From an uncultured Prevotellaceae bacterium (lineage in GTDB: Bacteria > Bacteroidota > Bacteroidia > Bacteroidales > Bacteroidaceae), in NCBI GenBank assembly GCA_902786565.1, contig CADACW010000001.1, forward strand, positions 1 to 55,150: 55,150 bases of DNA, given 5' to 3'. The notes beneath the pieces are model-generated. The model was given only the letters and a program-made list of their open reading frames with translations. It searched no databases and had not been told where the DNA came from. Positions 16,511 to 24,588 of the stretch are shown one piece after another. A program made the translations under genes and the position numbers. The first letter of the stretch is position 1. Each line of letters begins with the position of its first letter.

Positions 16511-16541
16511 AAGACCGAATGTTGATGAAATAGATTCACTA

Positions 16542-17393
16542 TCATTCCTTTAGGAAATTATCGATTATCATCTTAGTATTAGACGGAACATCTGTTTCAC
16601 CGACATAACATTTCTTTACGCCCATTGCTTTAAGCCAATCCGTAATTAGCAGTTCCATTTTTGCCTGATCTGATGTAGGAGTAGGATTTAACTCCAACAT
16701 TAACACTTCGAGGTTTTCAAGACCGGCTCTGCTGACAACTAAGCATTGAGTGTGTTGCAAAGTCTTGGGCAAGATGTATGTCCTGCAACCATTTTCTTCA
16801 CGCTTATTTGATGCGTGATAGATATATCCATCTGTCAAGACAACTAATACATTACGATAGCCTTCTTTAATACAGTAATTGTCTATAGGCTTATTGAAGA
16901 AGCCCCATATATCACTTCCTAACCAGCTACTTGTCTGAATTGTAGAAACATATATTTGCTCTAAGCTATTTTTAAACTCATCCACAAAAGTGATGAGTTT
17001 ATGCTTCTTTTGTTTCATCTCGGTACTCCCCAAATCCAATTCTAATTTTTCTGCCAGCAAGGCTGCTTTTGCTTCAATAGGCTCAGGGTAAAAGAATATT
17101 TTTATTCTGTCTCTGCAAGGAAGGATTTTTTGAGCTACTGCTCTTTTTTTAATAAAATTGGCCAAATAGTCAACAATAGCTATATCCTTGTCTTTTTGCG
17201 ATAAAGCATCAGACCCGTCTGGTTTTATTCTATCAGACAAATCAAGATATATGGAAATGTTTAGTGGAATAACTCTTGGTCTCTCAACCCTATCAGGACC
17301 TACACCTTTATCACTATCATCCCTAATGATAAAATAAGTTGCAATGACTGCTGCAATCACAACACTCAAAATGATTATTGCTTTATTTTTCAT
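16542..17393 (-). CDS. membrane-anchored von Willebrand factor A-like protein
   Basis: A 283-residue protein with one N-terminal transmembrane anchor (residues 5-23) and a soluble domain. The domain starts with a hydrophobic strand ending in a metal-site-like DLSDR (Asp51, Ser53) and has a second motif VLVVLTDGY (Thr187, Asp188), the layout of a VWA MIDAS fold although DxSxR replaces DxSxS. VWA domains bind partners through a metal ion. It lies 11 bp after the coiled-coil membrane gene. AT-rich codon use differs from genes outside this block. Family not recognised beyond the fold. Confidence 0.65.
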   Translation of the reverse strand: MKNKAIIILSVVIAAVIATYFIIRDDSDKGVGPDRVERPRVIPLNISIYLDLSDRIKPDGSDALSQKDKDIAIVDYLANFIKKRAVAQKILPCRDRIKIFFYPEPIEAKAALLAEKLELDLGSTEMKQKKHKLITFVDEFKNSLEQIYVSTIQTSSWLGSDIWGFFNKPIDNYCIKEGYRNVLVVLTDGYIYHASNKREENGCRTYILPKTLQHTQCLVVSRAGLENLEVLMLELNPTPTSDQAKMELLITDWLKAMGVKKCYVGETDVPSNTKMIIDNFLKE

Positions 17394-17404
17394 ATCTGCA
17401 ATGT

Positions 17405-18646
17405 TTAAATTGCTATTAATGTATTTACTGTTTTCTCAAATTCGTTAGCGATTTCATTCTTCTCATTGTCCGACTTACCCATTCCCGCCAAATATTGCTG
17501 CCAACCTGCATGGAAATTGTTCAATTCCATCTTTATTCTGTTGACGTCATATCGAGCAACGGTTCCGTTTAATTGATTCTCTATCTTATGGATTTCGGCT
17601 TTTATGTCAGATATTTGGTTAGCTGCATCACGCTGTTTACTTTGAGATTCTTCCATTTTGGCCCTAATGCTTTCTATTTCGTTTGTCAATTGCTCGTCGA
17701 GGATTCTATTTAAGTCTAATTGGTCAAGTGCTTTGACAAAATAGCCAAACGTAATCCCCCATATCAAATAAGACACGAATCCCAGACATATTATAATCCA
17801 AAATCTTGGGTCTTCAGCAGCAAGGCTAAAAGAGTATTGCGGTAAAGCCTCGAGTGACATCTGCGTGTGAAGATTGTAAATCTTCTCACATATTTCATAA
17901 GAGAGCAAAGCATCAAAGATAAAGGCAGCCATAATAATCAATGGTATTTTTATCCATTTGAACCACCCGTTTTCTTTCTCCCACTTGTTAAGTATAAAGC
18001 CAAAAGCAAGAAATATAACAGGCATTAGCAGAATAAACAGAAGTGCTATAAAGCCCTCTTCCATTGCATTAGATAATGCTTGTGAATCAAATATTGCTTC
18101 AGCCAACTTAAAGTCACCACTTTCTGCCAACGCATTTAAAGTGAACTGTTTGAAGAAAGCTGAATAGCCAACAGAACTATAGAAGATAAAGAAATAAAGT
18201 GTGAACGGTACCAAAATAATACCAGCTATAATAAGCGTTATCCATGCGCTACGATTCCGACGATAAGCCTCAGTTCGCAGCCTGGCCTGTTCTTGTCTCT
18301 TTTCGTCTCGTTGTTGCTCTAACAACTCATATTGGCCTTTCAAAGCCTGCAAGTTGTTTTCTTCTTTTTCTTTTTCGTTCTCTTTGATTGCCTTTTTGTT
18401 TTGCAAGTCTGTTTTCAGTGAAGTTTGTAAAGCTTCGTCATCTTCTTGCTCTTTCTTCAGGCCAAGGAAAACAGACCGCGAGCATGGGATAAAAGAATGT
18501 AGTTCACCTTCCGAGCGGCCTGCCATACGAAAACCGTACTGCTTATACGTCTCACCTTTTTGACGCCTCTCGCTACTTATGGCCGTTACGTCTTCTGTCA
18601 CCTCCGTCTCATTTTTTCGTAATGAAAACAAATCCTTTATATTCAT
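17405..18646 (-). CDS. four-helix membrane protein with two coiled coils
   Basis: A 413-residue protein: a polar N terminus, a strong coiled coil (about residues 68-125, rich in Glu, Lys and Gln), transmembrane helices near 134-155, 199-219, 232-252 and 282-305, and a second coiled coil (315-362). Both coiled coils should face the same side, probably the cytoplasm. No enzyme motif is visible. It could be a scaffold or gated pore that couples the TerB-like cytoplasmic protein to the VWA-like and nuclease proteins outside. It lies 8 bp after the TerB-like gene and is AT-rich. Family not recognised. Confidence 0.7.
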   Translation of the reverse strand: MNIKDLFSLRKNETEVTEDVTAISSERRQKGETYKQYGFRMAGRSEGELHSFIPCSRSVFLGLKKEQEDDEALQTSLKTDLQNKKAIKENEKEKEENNLQALKGQYELLEQQRDEKRQEQARLRTEAYRRNRSAWITLIIAGIILVPFTLYFFIFYSSVGYSAFFKQFTLNALAESGDFKLAEAIFDSQALSNAMEEGFIALLFILLMPVIFLAFGFILNKWEKENGWFKWIKIPLIIMAAFIFDALLSYEICEKIYNLHTQMSLEALPQYSFSLAAEDPRFWIIICLGFVSYLIWGITFGYFVKALDQLDLNRILDEQLTNEIESIRAKMEESQSKQRDAANQISDIKAEIHKIENQLNGTVARYDVNRIKMELNNFHAGWQQYLAGMGKSDNEKNEIANEFEKTVNTLIAI

Positions 18647-18654
18647 AGATTCAA

Positions 18655-19077
18655 TTATGTGTTTATTTCCTTAAATATCTGTTCTATATCTTTCTTACTT
18701 TTTACGCTTTCAAGCAGATAATTGACGATATTGTCTGCATTGCTTTTTTCAAAGCCAAAACGTATAATGTATTTCTTTAATACGACTTTCTCCTCTTCTT
18801 CAATAACTCCATCGGCCCAGGCCATACGAACTAAATCATAAAGGTAGAAAACCTTTTCTTCCAAAGAATGAGGAATGACCGGACGCAACCCAGATGTAAC
18901 AACGATTTCGTCGATTTTAGATTTACTTAGTCCGTGTTCTAAACCTATTTTGTACATAAGTTCAGCTTCTCTAGGGTCAAAGTCTGTATCCGAGAGAGCC
19001 ATACAATACAAGTTGAAGAAATGCCATTTTAGAGCATCACCAACATCTAACACTTGTTTTTCTTGCATTTTGTTCAT
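18655..19077 (-). CDS. TerB-like protein
   Basis: A 140-residue all-helical acidic protein. Two repeats of the TerB fold are suggested by LSDTDFDPREAELMYKIG (about 28-45) and AWADGVIEEEEKVVLKKYI (about 89-107). Such acidic turns bind metal in TerB proteins of the tellurite/phage-resistance (Ter) systems. No other ter gene is present. As first gene of the AT-rich five-gene operon, with its own promoter, it may be the intracellular sensor. Function here is inferred only. Confidence 0.7.
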   Translation of the reverse strand: MNKMQEKQVLDVGDALKWHFFNLYCMALSDTDFDPREAELMYKIGLEHGLSKSKIDEIVVTSGLRPVIPHSLEEKVFYLYDLVRMAWADGVIEEEEKVVLKKYIIRFGFEKSNADNIVNYLLESVKSKKDIEQIFKEINT

Positions 19078-19103
19078 AAGAATATTTAATAGTTTTATAA
19101 GTT

Positions 19104-19111
19104 CAAAAGTA
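19104..19111 (-). promoter_or_regulatory. -7 promoter element TACTTTTG
   Basis: Exact TAnnTTTG match 27 bp before the TerB-like start. No other clear element was seen in the short gaps of the downstream four genes, so this one probably drives the whole operon. Confidence 0.65.
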
Positions 19112-19206
19112 AGATATTATTAGTAAAAAAGATAGGAAATATCTTTCACAAGCCTTGTGAAAGTGGTAAAAACTTGATGGAATGAATCCATTCCGAGAAA
19201 AAGTTG

Positions 19207-19214
19207 TAACTTTG
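19207..19214 (+). promoter_or_regulatory. -7 promoter element TAACTTTG
   Basis: TAnnTTTG match that would start a transcript near 19221, just before the first hairpin of the structured-RNA candidate. Confidence 0.6.
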
Positions 19215-19220
19215 CATTCA

Positions 19221-19400
19221 TTTTGTTAGTCTCTTTTTGCGACAAAGGGCAAAAAGAAAGGTGCGGAACCACTCTGTTGCTACACCTCGGTATCGCCAAA
19301 CACCTGTACACTTACAACAGCGAAGCCCACACCCGAAGGTGCAAGCATCCGCATTCTACTATTGAAGTGTACGTTGAAGTTGGCGATTTCAGGTGTACAT
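19221..19400 (+). ncRNA. candidate structured RNA with several helices
   Basis: Following the promoter, successive complementary pairs can be read: CTTTTTGC 19233-19240 with GCAAAAAG 19249-19256; AGGTG 19259 with CACCT 19283; ATCGCCAA 19292-19299 with TTGGCGAT 19380-19387, enclosing GTACACTT 19306-19313 with AAGTGTAC 19365-19372, enclosing a CACC-CGAA-GGTG hairpin at 19330. A second copy-like strand, AGGTGTAC at 19391, could compete for GTACACTT. No gene follows for 700 bp, so an independent RNA or a remnant leader is more likely than a riboswitch. Not matched to a named RNA family. Confidence 0.45.
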
Positions 19401-19921
19401 GGAGTAGAAGCAAATACTTCCTTTATCCTAATGTCTTTGTTTTTAAGTTTATGTCATATCATTCAATTTGGGTATTTTAATGTCGGTTTATTCTGCTGTC
19501 TAACCCTATTTTATGGGACAAGAGTTGAGAACGTTTGCAAAATTACTGCTTTTTATTGAAACACGAAAGGATTAATCCGAATAAATTTACTTTTAACCGT
19601 TTTTTTTTGTATTTCGGAGGTAAACTTTTGCAGTCTCTCTTATAGGGAGCGCCTGAGAGAGAGTAGCAAAATAACTGGACGGAATCTAACACCTATTTAT
19701 ACCACTGCCTGCGCCTGGGAGCGAGGTGCTCCCGCCTGCCACAGGTGAAGACCTTTGCGGACATTACGGGAGGCCACATCATATCTTCCACGTCGGACAG
19801 GAAGAAAAGCCATGCAGCACAGGCTTTCATTTGACCCCATTTGTACACTTTTTTTCCTCGGTTCTGCAAGATTCTGTGGGGGCAAATGCCATCTTGAAAG
19901 CATGCCCGTTGAGAGGGGCTA

Positions 19922-20012
19922 TTACCCCCCCTTGGAGATAAGTGCCTTTTATCTCGGAGATAAATGCCTTTTATCTCGGAGATAAGTGGCACTTATCTCC
20001 AAGGGGGGGTAA
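19922..20012. repeat. 25-bp perfect inverted repeat enclosing 22-bp palindromic repeats
   Basis: The outer arms at 19922-19946 and 19988-20012 are exact reverse complements (seven C, then TTGGAGATAAGTGCC). Inside, GGAGATAA recurs at 19934, 19956 and 19978, a 22-bp step, and each repeat contains the small palindrome TTATCTC/GAGATAA. Confidence 0.85.
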
Positions 20013-20153
20013 AGGGGTCTTTATAGGTGCCCAATGCGTTCCGTCCAAGACCACCCGCACTCTTGTAAAACTTTTTTGCCGAAATGCCACTTTATGGGCA
20101 ATGCCCCCTGACGGACACAACAAAATGGGGCTGTTCGGCGTTATGTAAATGGT

Positions 20154-21065
20154 ATGAAGAAAAGGAAAGACGGATTTCTGGGCGAGCGCGCCATCGTGCT
20201 GCCACCGGCGGTGGTGGAGACGGAGGCCGCCGACCCGCTGGCATCGAGCCTCTATGTGACCGACATCGGATTCTACCCCTCGGCGCTCTACCACTTCCGG
20301 GAGCGGCGGGAGCCGATAGGCCAGTATGTGCTCATCTACTGCGTCAGCGGCAGCGGATGGTACAGGGTGGACGGCAAGGAGCACCGGGTGGAGGCTAACG
20401 AGTTTTTCATCCTGCCCGCCGGCAAGCCCCATGCCTACGGCACTGGCGACGCCGACCCATGGACGCTCTACTGGCTGCACTTCGGCGGACAGCATGCGGA
20501 GTTCTATGCACAGGGGGCACTGCTGCCGCAGCCCATCATGCCCAACATAGAGTCGCGTATAGGCCACCGCAACAATATATTCGAAGAAATCTTCACCACG
20601 CTGGAGGCCGACCACAGCATCGACGCCCTGCGGCTGGTGTCGGCCCTGCTGCACTACTATCTGGCCTCCATGCGCTATCTGCAGCAATACAGGCAGGCGG
20701 AAAGCCCGCAGGCCAAAGTGGCCGACGAGGACGGCATTGCCCAGGCGGCCATCCACTACCTGAAGGAGAACGTGGGCCGACGGCTGACCACGGGCGAGGT
20801 GGCGGCCTACGTGGGCTATTCGGTGTCTTACTTCTCGGCGCTCTTCAAGCGCACGACGGGGCAGAGCCCCATCGGCTACTTCAACCGCCTGAAGATAGAG
20901 GTGGCCTGCCAGATGCTGGCCACCACTGACATACAGGTGAACCAGCTCTGCTTCAAGGTGGGCATTGACGACCCTTACTACTTCTCGCGCCTGTTCTCCC
21001 GGCAGATGGGCTGCTCGCCCGTTGAGTACAGGCGGCGGCAGCACGCCTTGACGCCGGGCGGCTGA
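20154..21065 (+). CDS. AraC family transcriptional regulator with cupin sensor domain
   Basis: A 303-residue regulator. The N-terminal AraC-type cupin (about 35-170; GKEHRVEANEFFILPAGKPHAY is the sugar-binding pocket strand pair) precedes two helix-turn-helix units (about 205-300) that end in YYFSRLFSRQMGCSPVEY. It probably senses a monosaccharide and controls the convergent GH35/transporter genes and perhaps the beta-helix and GHL10 genes further on. No TAnnTTTG element is obvious just upstream. Its last 113 bp overlap, tail to tail, the 3' end of the GH35 reading frame. Confidence 0.88.
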   Translation: MKKRKDGFLGERAIVLPPAVVETEAADPLASSLYVTDIGFYPSALYHFRERREPIGQYVLIYCVSGSGWYRVDGKEHRVEANEFFILPAGKPHAYGTGDADPWTLYWLHFGGQHAEFYAQGALLPQPIMPNIESRIGHRNNIFEEIFTTLEADHSIDALRLVSALLHYYLASMRYLQQYRQAESPQAKVADEDGIAQAAIHYLKENVGRRLTTGEVAAYVGYSVSYFSALFKRTTGQSPIGYFNRLKIEVACQMLATTDIQVNQLCFKVGIDDPYYFSRLFSRQMGCSPVEYRRRQHALTPGG

Positions 21066-23181
21066 CGATGCTGACCTGCCTGACGCTCTCGCCGGGTGTC
21101 TTGTCGGCCTCGCGGGGCAGATAGATGGGGGCACCGGCCTGGAGGGGCAGGATGAGCAGTTCCAGATGGGTCACGCCCTGGGGCAGACGCCACAGACCGT
21201 AGAGGAACGGGCGGCCATACTGGAAATTGTCGGCCACCAGCTGGCCGTCGGCGTAGAGGCGGGCGCAGTCGCCCTGGTAGTCGATTCTTAAGAGGTGAGA
21301 GGTGAGAGGTGAGAGGTGAGAAGTGAGGGGTGAGGGGTGAGAGGTGGGAAGTGACTTATTCGGCAGTTCTATGCGATAGACGGCGGCCTGCTGCCAGTCG
21401 TCCTCCGAGGGTGCCTCGGCCACCTTGGCCTTTCCTTTCACGATGGTGCGCAGGGGGCCGGCCTCACGTTCCTTTGTATATTGAAGATTGAAGATTGAAG
21501 ATTGAAAATTATTATCCGGCGCAGCAGAATTTTCCATCTTCAATCTTCCATCTTCAATGTAAAGAAGCTCCGCTTCCTCTTGCGACAGCAGGTAGATATT
21601 CCCTGTGACGGGCTGCGCCGTGCCGCGGGGCTTCACGTTCTTCAGCGTCTTGCCGCTCTGCAGGGCGATGGTGGTGGGTATGCCCTTGACCTGCATCATA
21701 TAGATTCTGCCGTCGCGCTTGGCCACCAGCTGGGCCGTGGCGTAGCGCAGGCCGTCGATGTTGACGGGGAAGATGGCCATGCAGCCGGAGGGGATGGTCA
21801 GCGGGGGCAGGTCTACGCCGCAGACTGAGAGCCGGACGCCCTTTTTGGTGGAGAGCGTTTGCAGGCGCTCGTAGTTGTTGATGAAGATGAAGGCTCCCTG
21901 TGGTTGCGCTGCTGTGGGGGTCACGGCAGAGCGGTAGGCCCAGCGCAGGGCGGTGTCCTGACCCTTCTTCAGGTCTTGCGGGGCGGGGAAGCTGGGCTCC
22001 ATGGGCGCCAGCGTCTCGGCCCAGTCGTGCATAAAGAGGTGGAGGGGCCGCAGGCGGTAATACTGCGGATAGGGCTGTCCGAACTCGCCCAAGGGGCACT
22101 GGAAGTCGTAGGTCATCACGGGCAGGTCGTTGTTGGCGGTGCCCAGGGTGCGCTGCGTCTCGTTCAGGGTGATGCCCGTGGTGCTCTGGGGGTTGGTGCC
22201 TCCGTGGTACATATAGTAGCCCAGCAGGTTGGAGCCTGAACCGAGTTTGACGATGGCCAGCGAGTAGCAGTCGTCGGCATAGATGTAGGGTCGGCGGTGG
22301 TAGGCGGTGGCCATGCCGCCCCCCAGTTCGCAGGTGAAGTAGGGATAGTCCTCGTCGCCCTTGTCGATGCGCTCCTCCTGCTGGCCCAGCAGGTCGGTGC
22401 CGATGGCCGTCGACGAGCGGAAGCCCTTGAAGTTGAACGCCTTGTAGTAGTTGCCTGCCGTCTCGTCGATGCTCTTGTCCCAGAAGCCGTCGGCATAGTC
22501 GCCATAGAGGGGCAGCATCTCGCCGAAGGGCACGGGCTTGCTGAGTTCGGGCCAGCCGGTGCGGGTGTAGAAGGGCAGGTCGAAGCCCGTCTGCAGGGCA
22601 ATGGCCTTCAGCGCCATGAGGTAGTCGCCCGAGCCGCGGTATTCATTGTCAAACTGGCAGGCCACAATGGGGCCGCCGTCTTTCCACTGCAGGCCGATGA
22701 CCTGCGAATAGATTTGGCGGTAGAGTTCCTCCACGAAACCGAGGAACACGGGGTCCTGCGAGCGCAGCTTGCAGCCCTTGCCGAAGACCCAGTCGGGTAT
22801 GCCGCCATTGCGCACCTCGCCGTGGCAGAAGGGGCCTATGCGCAGCACCACGGGCATCTGCTGCTCCTTGCAGACCTGGAGAAATCGGCGCAGGTCGCGC
22901 TGGCCATCCCAGCGGAAACGGCCCTCCTGCTCCTCAATATGGTTCCAAAACACGTAGGTGGCGATGATGGTGACACCGCCCTCCTTGATTTTGCGCACCT
23001 CGTCGGCCCACTCGTCGGCGGGTATGCGTGAGTAGTGCACTTCGCCCATCACGGGGCATACGCGGTGGCCGTCGACGATGAGGCTCTGGCGGTCCCACCG
23101 CACTTCCTTACCGAAGTCTGAAGCCGACACCGTCAGGCTTCCCATGGCCAGCAGGGCCAGGCTGAAAAACAATTGTCTCAT
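20953..23181 (-). CDS. glycoside hydrolase family 35 beta-galactosidase
   Basis: Exported GH35 enzyme that removes terminal beta-galactose. A signal peptide (MRQLFFSLALLAMGSLTVSAS) favours the ATG at 23181 over the GTG at 23190. The GH35 acid/base lies in CQFDNEY (Glu near 180) and the nucleophile in YFTCELGGG (Glu near 285). Two heptamer arrays, at 21291 and 21480, are read in frame as LSPLTSHLSPLTSH and as a segment containing NSAAPDN. A natural ending, near PREADKTPGESVRQVSIV, is followed by 37 extra codons of basic, Ala/Ser-rich sequence read from the complement of the AraC gene, as if the original stop was lost. It follows the transporter by 18 bp. Confidence 0.92.
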   Translation of the reverse strand: MRQLFFSLALLAMGSLTVSASDFGKEVRWDRQSLIVDGHRVCPVMGEVHYSRIPADEWADEVRKIKEGGVTIIATYVFWNHIEEQEGRFRWDGQRDLRRFLQVCKEQQMPVVLRIGPFCHGEVRNGGIPDWVFGKGCKLRSQDPVFLGFVEELYRQIYSQVIGLQWKDGGPIVACQFDNEYRGSGDYLMALKAIALQTGFDLPFYTRTGWPELSKPVPFGEMLPLYGDYADGFWDKSIDETAGNYYKAFNFKGFRSSTAIGTDLLGQQEERIDKGDEDYPYFTCELGGGMATAYHRRPYIYADDCYSLAIVKLGSGSNLLGYYMYHGGTNPQSTTGITLNETQRTLGTANNDLPVMTYDFQCPLGEFGQPYPQYYRLRPLHLFMHDWAETLAPMEPSFPAPQDLKKGQDTALRWAYRSAVTPTAAQPQGAFIFINNYERLQTLSTKKGVRLSVCGVDLPPLTIPSGCMAIFPVNIDGLRYATAQLVAKRDGRIYMMQVKGIPTTIALQSGKTLKNVKPRGTAQPVTGNIYLLSQEEAELLYIEDGRLKMENSAAPDNNFQSSIFNLQYTKEREAGPLRTIVKGKAKVAEAPSEDDWQQAAVYRIELPNKSLPTSHPSPLTSHLSPLTSHLLRIDYQGDCARLYADGQLVADNFQYGRPFLYGLWRLPQGVTHLELLILPLQAGAPIYLPREADKTPGESVRQVSIVSRPASRRAAAACTQRASSPSAGRTGARSSKGRQCPP
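21291..21354. repeat. AGAGGTG heptamer array inside the GH35 gene
   Basis: Nine 7-bp units, the first four identical (AGAGGTG). The gene reads the other strand, giving the seven-residue repeat SPLTSHL without stops. This is the longest perfect run of this family in the window. Confidence 0.9.
21480..21559. repeat. palindromic TTGAAGA heptamer element with CCGGCGCAGCAGAA core inside GH35
   Basis: Left arm 21481-21510 has TTGAAGA x3 then TTGAAAA; the core holds CCGGCGCAGCAGAA (21516-21529); the right arm 21530-21559 has CATCTTCAATCTTCCATCTT, complementary to the left. Transcribed, it would fold into a long hairpin. It is read through in frame by the GH35 gene. Confidence 0.9.
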
Positions 23182-23199
23182 ATATATCACTTGTTCAAA

Positions 23200-24480
23200 T
23201 TACTCCTTGACCAGTTCGTTCTCCAACTCCTCCAGACTCTTGCCCTTGGTCTCGGGACAATTGCGGAAGAGGAAGACGAAGGCACAGATGCAGATGGCGC
23301 TATAGGTCCAGAACGTACCGCTGCTGCCCAGGGCCGCGTTCATCGAGGGGAACGAGAACGTGAGCGTGCAGCATCCCACCCACAGGGCGAAGGTGCAGGT
23401 GGCCATGGCCACGCCACGCACCCGGTTGGGGAAAATCTCGGCCAAGAGGGTCCACGTGACAGGACCCAGCGTCATGGCATAGACCGAGATGGCGGCCACC
23501 ACCAGCGCCACCATGGCAAAGCCCGTCAGGCCCATATAGTAGCAGGTGCCCAGCACCAGATAGATGACGCCAAGGCCCCCGGCGCCAAGGAGTATCAGCG
23601 TGCGGCGGCCCCACTTCTCGATGGTGTAGAGGGCCAGGACGGTGAAGATGACATTGGCAATGCCGGTAATGACAATATTGATGAACATACCGTCTACATC
23701 GAAGCCGGCACCCACGAATATCTCCTGGGCATAGTTGAAGATGACATTGGTGCCACACCACTGCTGGAACACGGCAATGACGAGGCCAAGGAGCAGCACC
23801 TTGCCGTATTTCCCCAACAGTCGCTTCTCACCTCTCACCTCTTGCCCCTCACCTCTCCTTAAAGAAAGATATACGGGACTCTCCGGAATGAAGAAACTCA
23901 TCAGCAGGAACAGCGCGGCGGGCAGCGTCTCGGCCCAGAACATCCAGCGCCATCCCCACTCCACATTCCACGCCATATTATCGGCCACAGAGGTGTCGCG
24001 GGCCAGCAGCATATTGACTATCTGTGCCGCCAGGATGCCAAGGACGATGGTCATCTGGTTCAGGCTGACCATGCGGCCACGGATTTCAGCCGGACTGACC
24101 TCGGCAATATACATCGGCGACAAGGCCGAGGCCACGCCGATGCCAACGCCACCGACAAAGCGGGCGATGTTGAACAGGGTGAAGTCGGAAAACAGGCCGG
24201 TGCCCACAGCCGACACGGTGAAGAGCACAGCCGACAGCTGCAGCAGCGGCTTGCGCCCGTAGCGGTCGGCGGCAGCACCCGCCACCATCGCCCCTATCAG
24301 ACAGCCAATGAGGGCCGTGGTCATGGCCACGCCCTGCAGCAAAGGGCTGTAGGCAATGCCGAAGAACAGCTCGTAGAACGGCTTGGCACCGCCAATGACC
24401 ACCCAGTCGTAGCCAAAGAGCAGTCCGCCCATGGCCGACACCATACAGATGAAGTAGATAAATCGTCTTTTTGCTTCCAT
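23200..24480 (-). CDS. MFS sugar porter
   Basis: A proton-coupled sugar transporter of the MFS sugar porter family (XylE/AraE-like), about 426 residues with 12 helices. Motifs: DRYGRKPLLQ (loop 2-3), PESPVYLSL (end of TM6), VTWTLLAEIFPNRVRGVAMA (loop 10-11) and PETKGKSLEELE at the C terminus. The cytoplasmic loop after TM6 is short and built from a heptamer array (RRGEGQEVRGEKR). The start at 24480 follows the TACCTTTG promoter; the upstream in-frame ATG at 24582 precedes it and overlaps nrdG DNA. It should import the monosaccharide released by the GH35 enzyme encoded next. Confidence 0.9.
   Translation of the reverse strand: MEAKRRFIYFICMVSAMGGLLFGYDWVVIGGAKPFYELFFGIAYSPLLQGVAMTTALIGCLIGAMVAGAAADRYGRKPLLQLSAVLFTVSAVGTGLFSDFTLFNIARFVGGVGIGVASALSPMYIAEVSPAEIRGRMVSLNQMTIVLGILAAQIVNMLLARDTSVADNMAWNVEWGWRWMFWAETLPAALFLLMSFFIPESPVYLSLRRGEGQEVRGEKRLLGKYGKVLLLGLVIAVFQQWCGTNVIFNYAQEIFVGAGFDVDGMFINIVITGIANVIFTVLALYTIEKWGRRTLILLGAGGLGVIYLVLGTCYYMGLTGFAMVALVVAAISVYAMTLGPVTWTLLAEIFPNRVRGVAMATCTFALWVGCCTLTFSFPSMNAALGSSGTFWTYSAICICAFVFLFRNCPETKGKSLEELENELVKE
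23824..23860. repeat. heptamer array read in sense by the sugar porter
   Basis: Five units of the TGAGAGG family in the TM6-TM7 loop. The two codons that would be TGA in a pure array are CAA and CGA. Confidence 0.85.
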
Positions 24481-24510
24481 TGTTCGATAATTGGTTTTTA
24501 GTTTCGGGTG

Positions 24511-24518
24511 CAAAGGTA
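24511..24518 (-). promoter_or_regulatory. -7 promoter element TACCTTTG
   Basis: TAnnTTTG match 30 bp before the transporter ATG at 24480; it should drive transporter and GH35 together. Confidence 0.7.
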
Positions 24519-24588
24519 CTGAAACTATTACGCCCAGGGGATGGAAAAAACGACGGAGAAGATGGAGGATATTATCCCCCACCCCGGT

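Larger units (their letters stand above)
19078..20153. other. 1.08-kb region without a convincing gene
   Basis: It holds the TerB promoter (minus), a plus-strand promoter followed by a structured-RNA candidate (19207-19400), a second TTTTGCAG promoter-like site at 19621 followed by a CTCTCT/AGAGAG hairpin, a GGGAGC/GCTCCC hairpin at 19717-19733, and a large palindrome at 19922-20012. ORFs of up to 99 codons occur but show no coding character. Confidence 0.6.

Noticed and set aside
19223-19480. An 85-codon plus-strand ORF in the structured-RNA region
   Set aside because: Its sequence is dominated by the complementary helices, has no recognisable protein features, and is better explained as RNA.
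21291-21354. CRISPR array
   Set aside because: Units are 7 bp with no spacers and no cas genes are present; the same applies to all the heptamer and 9-bp arrays.
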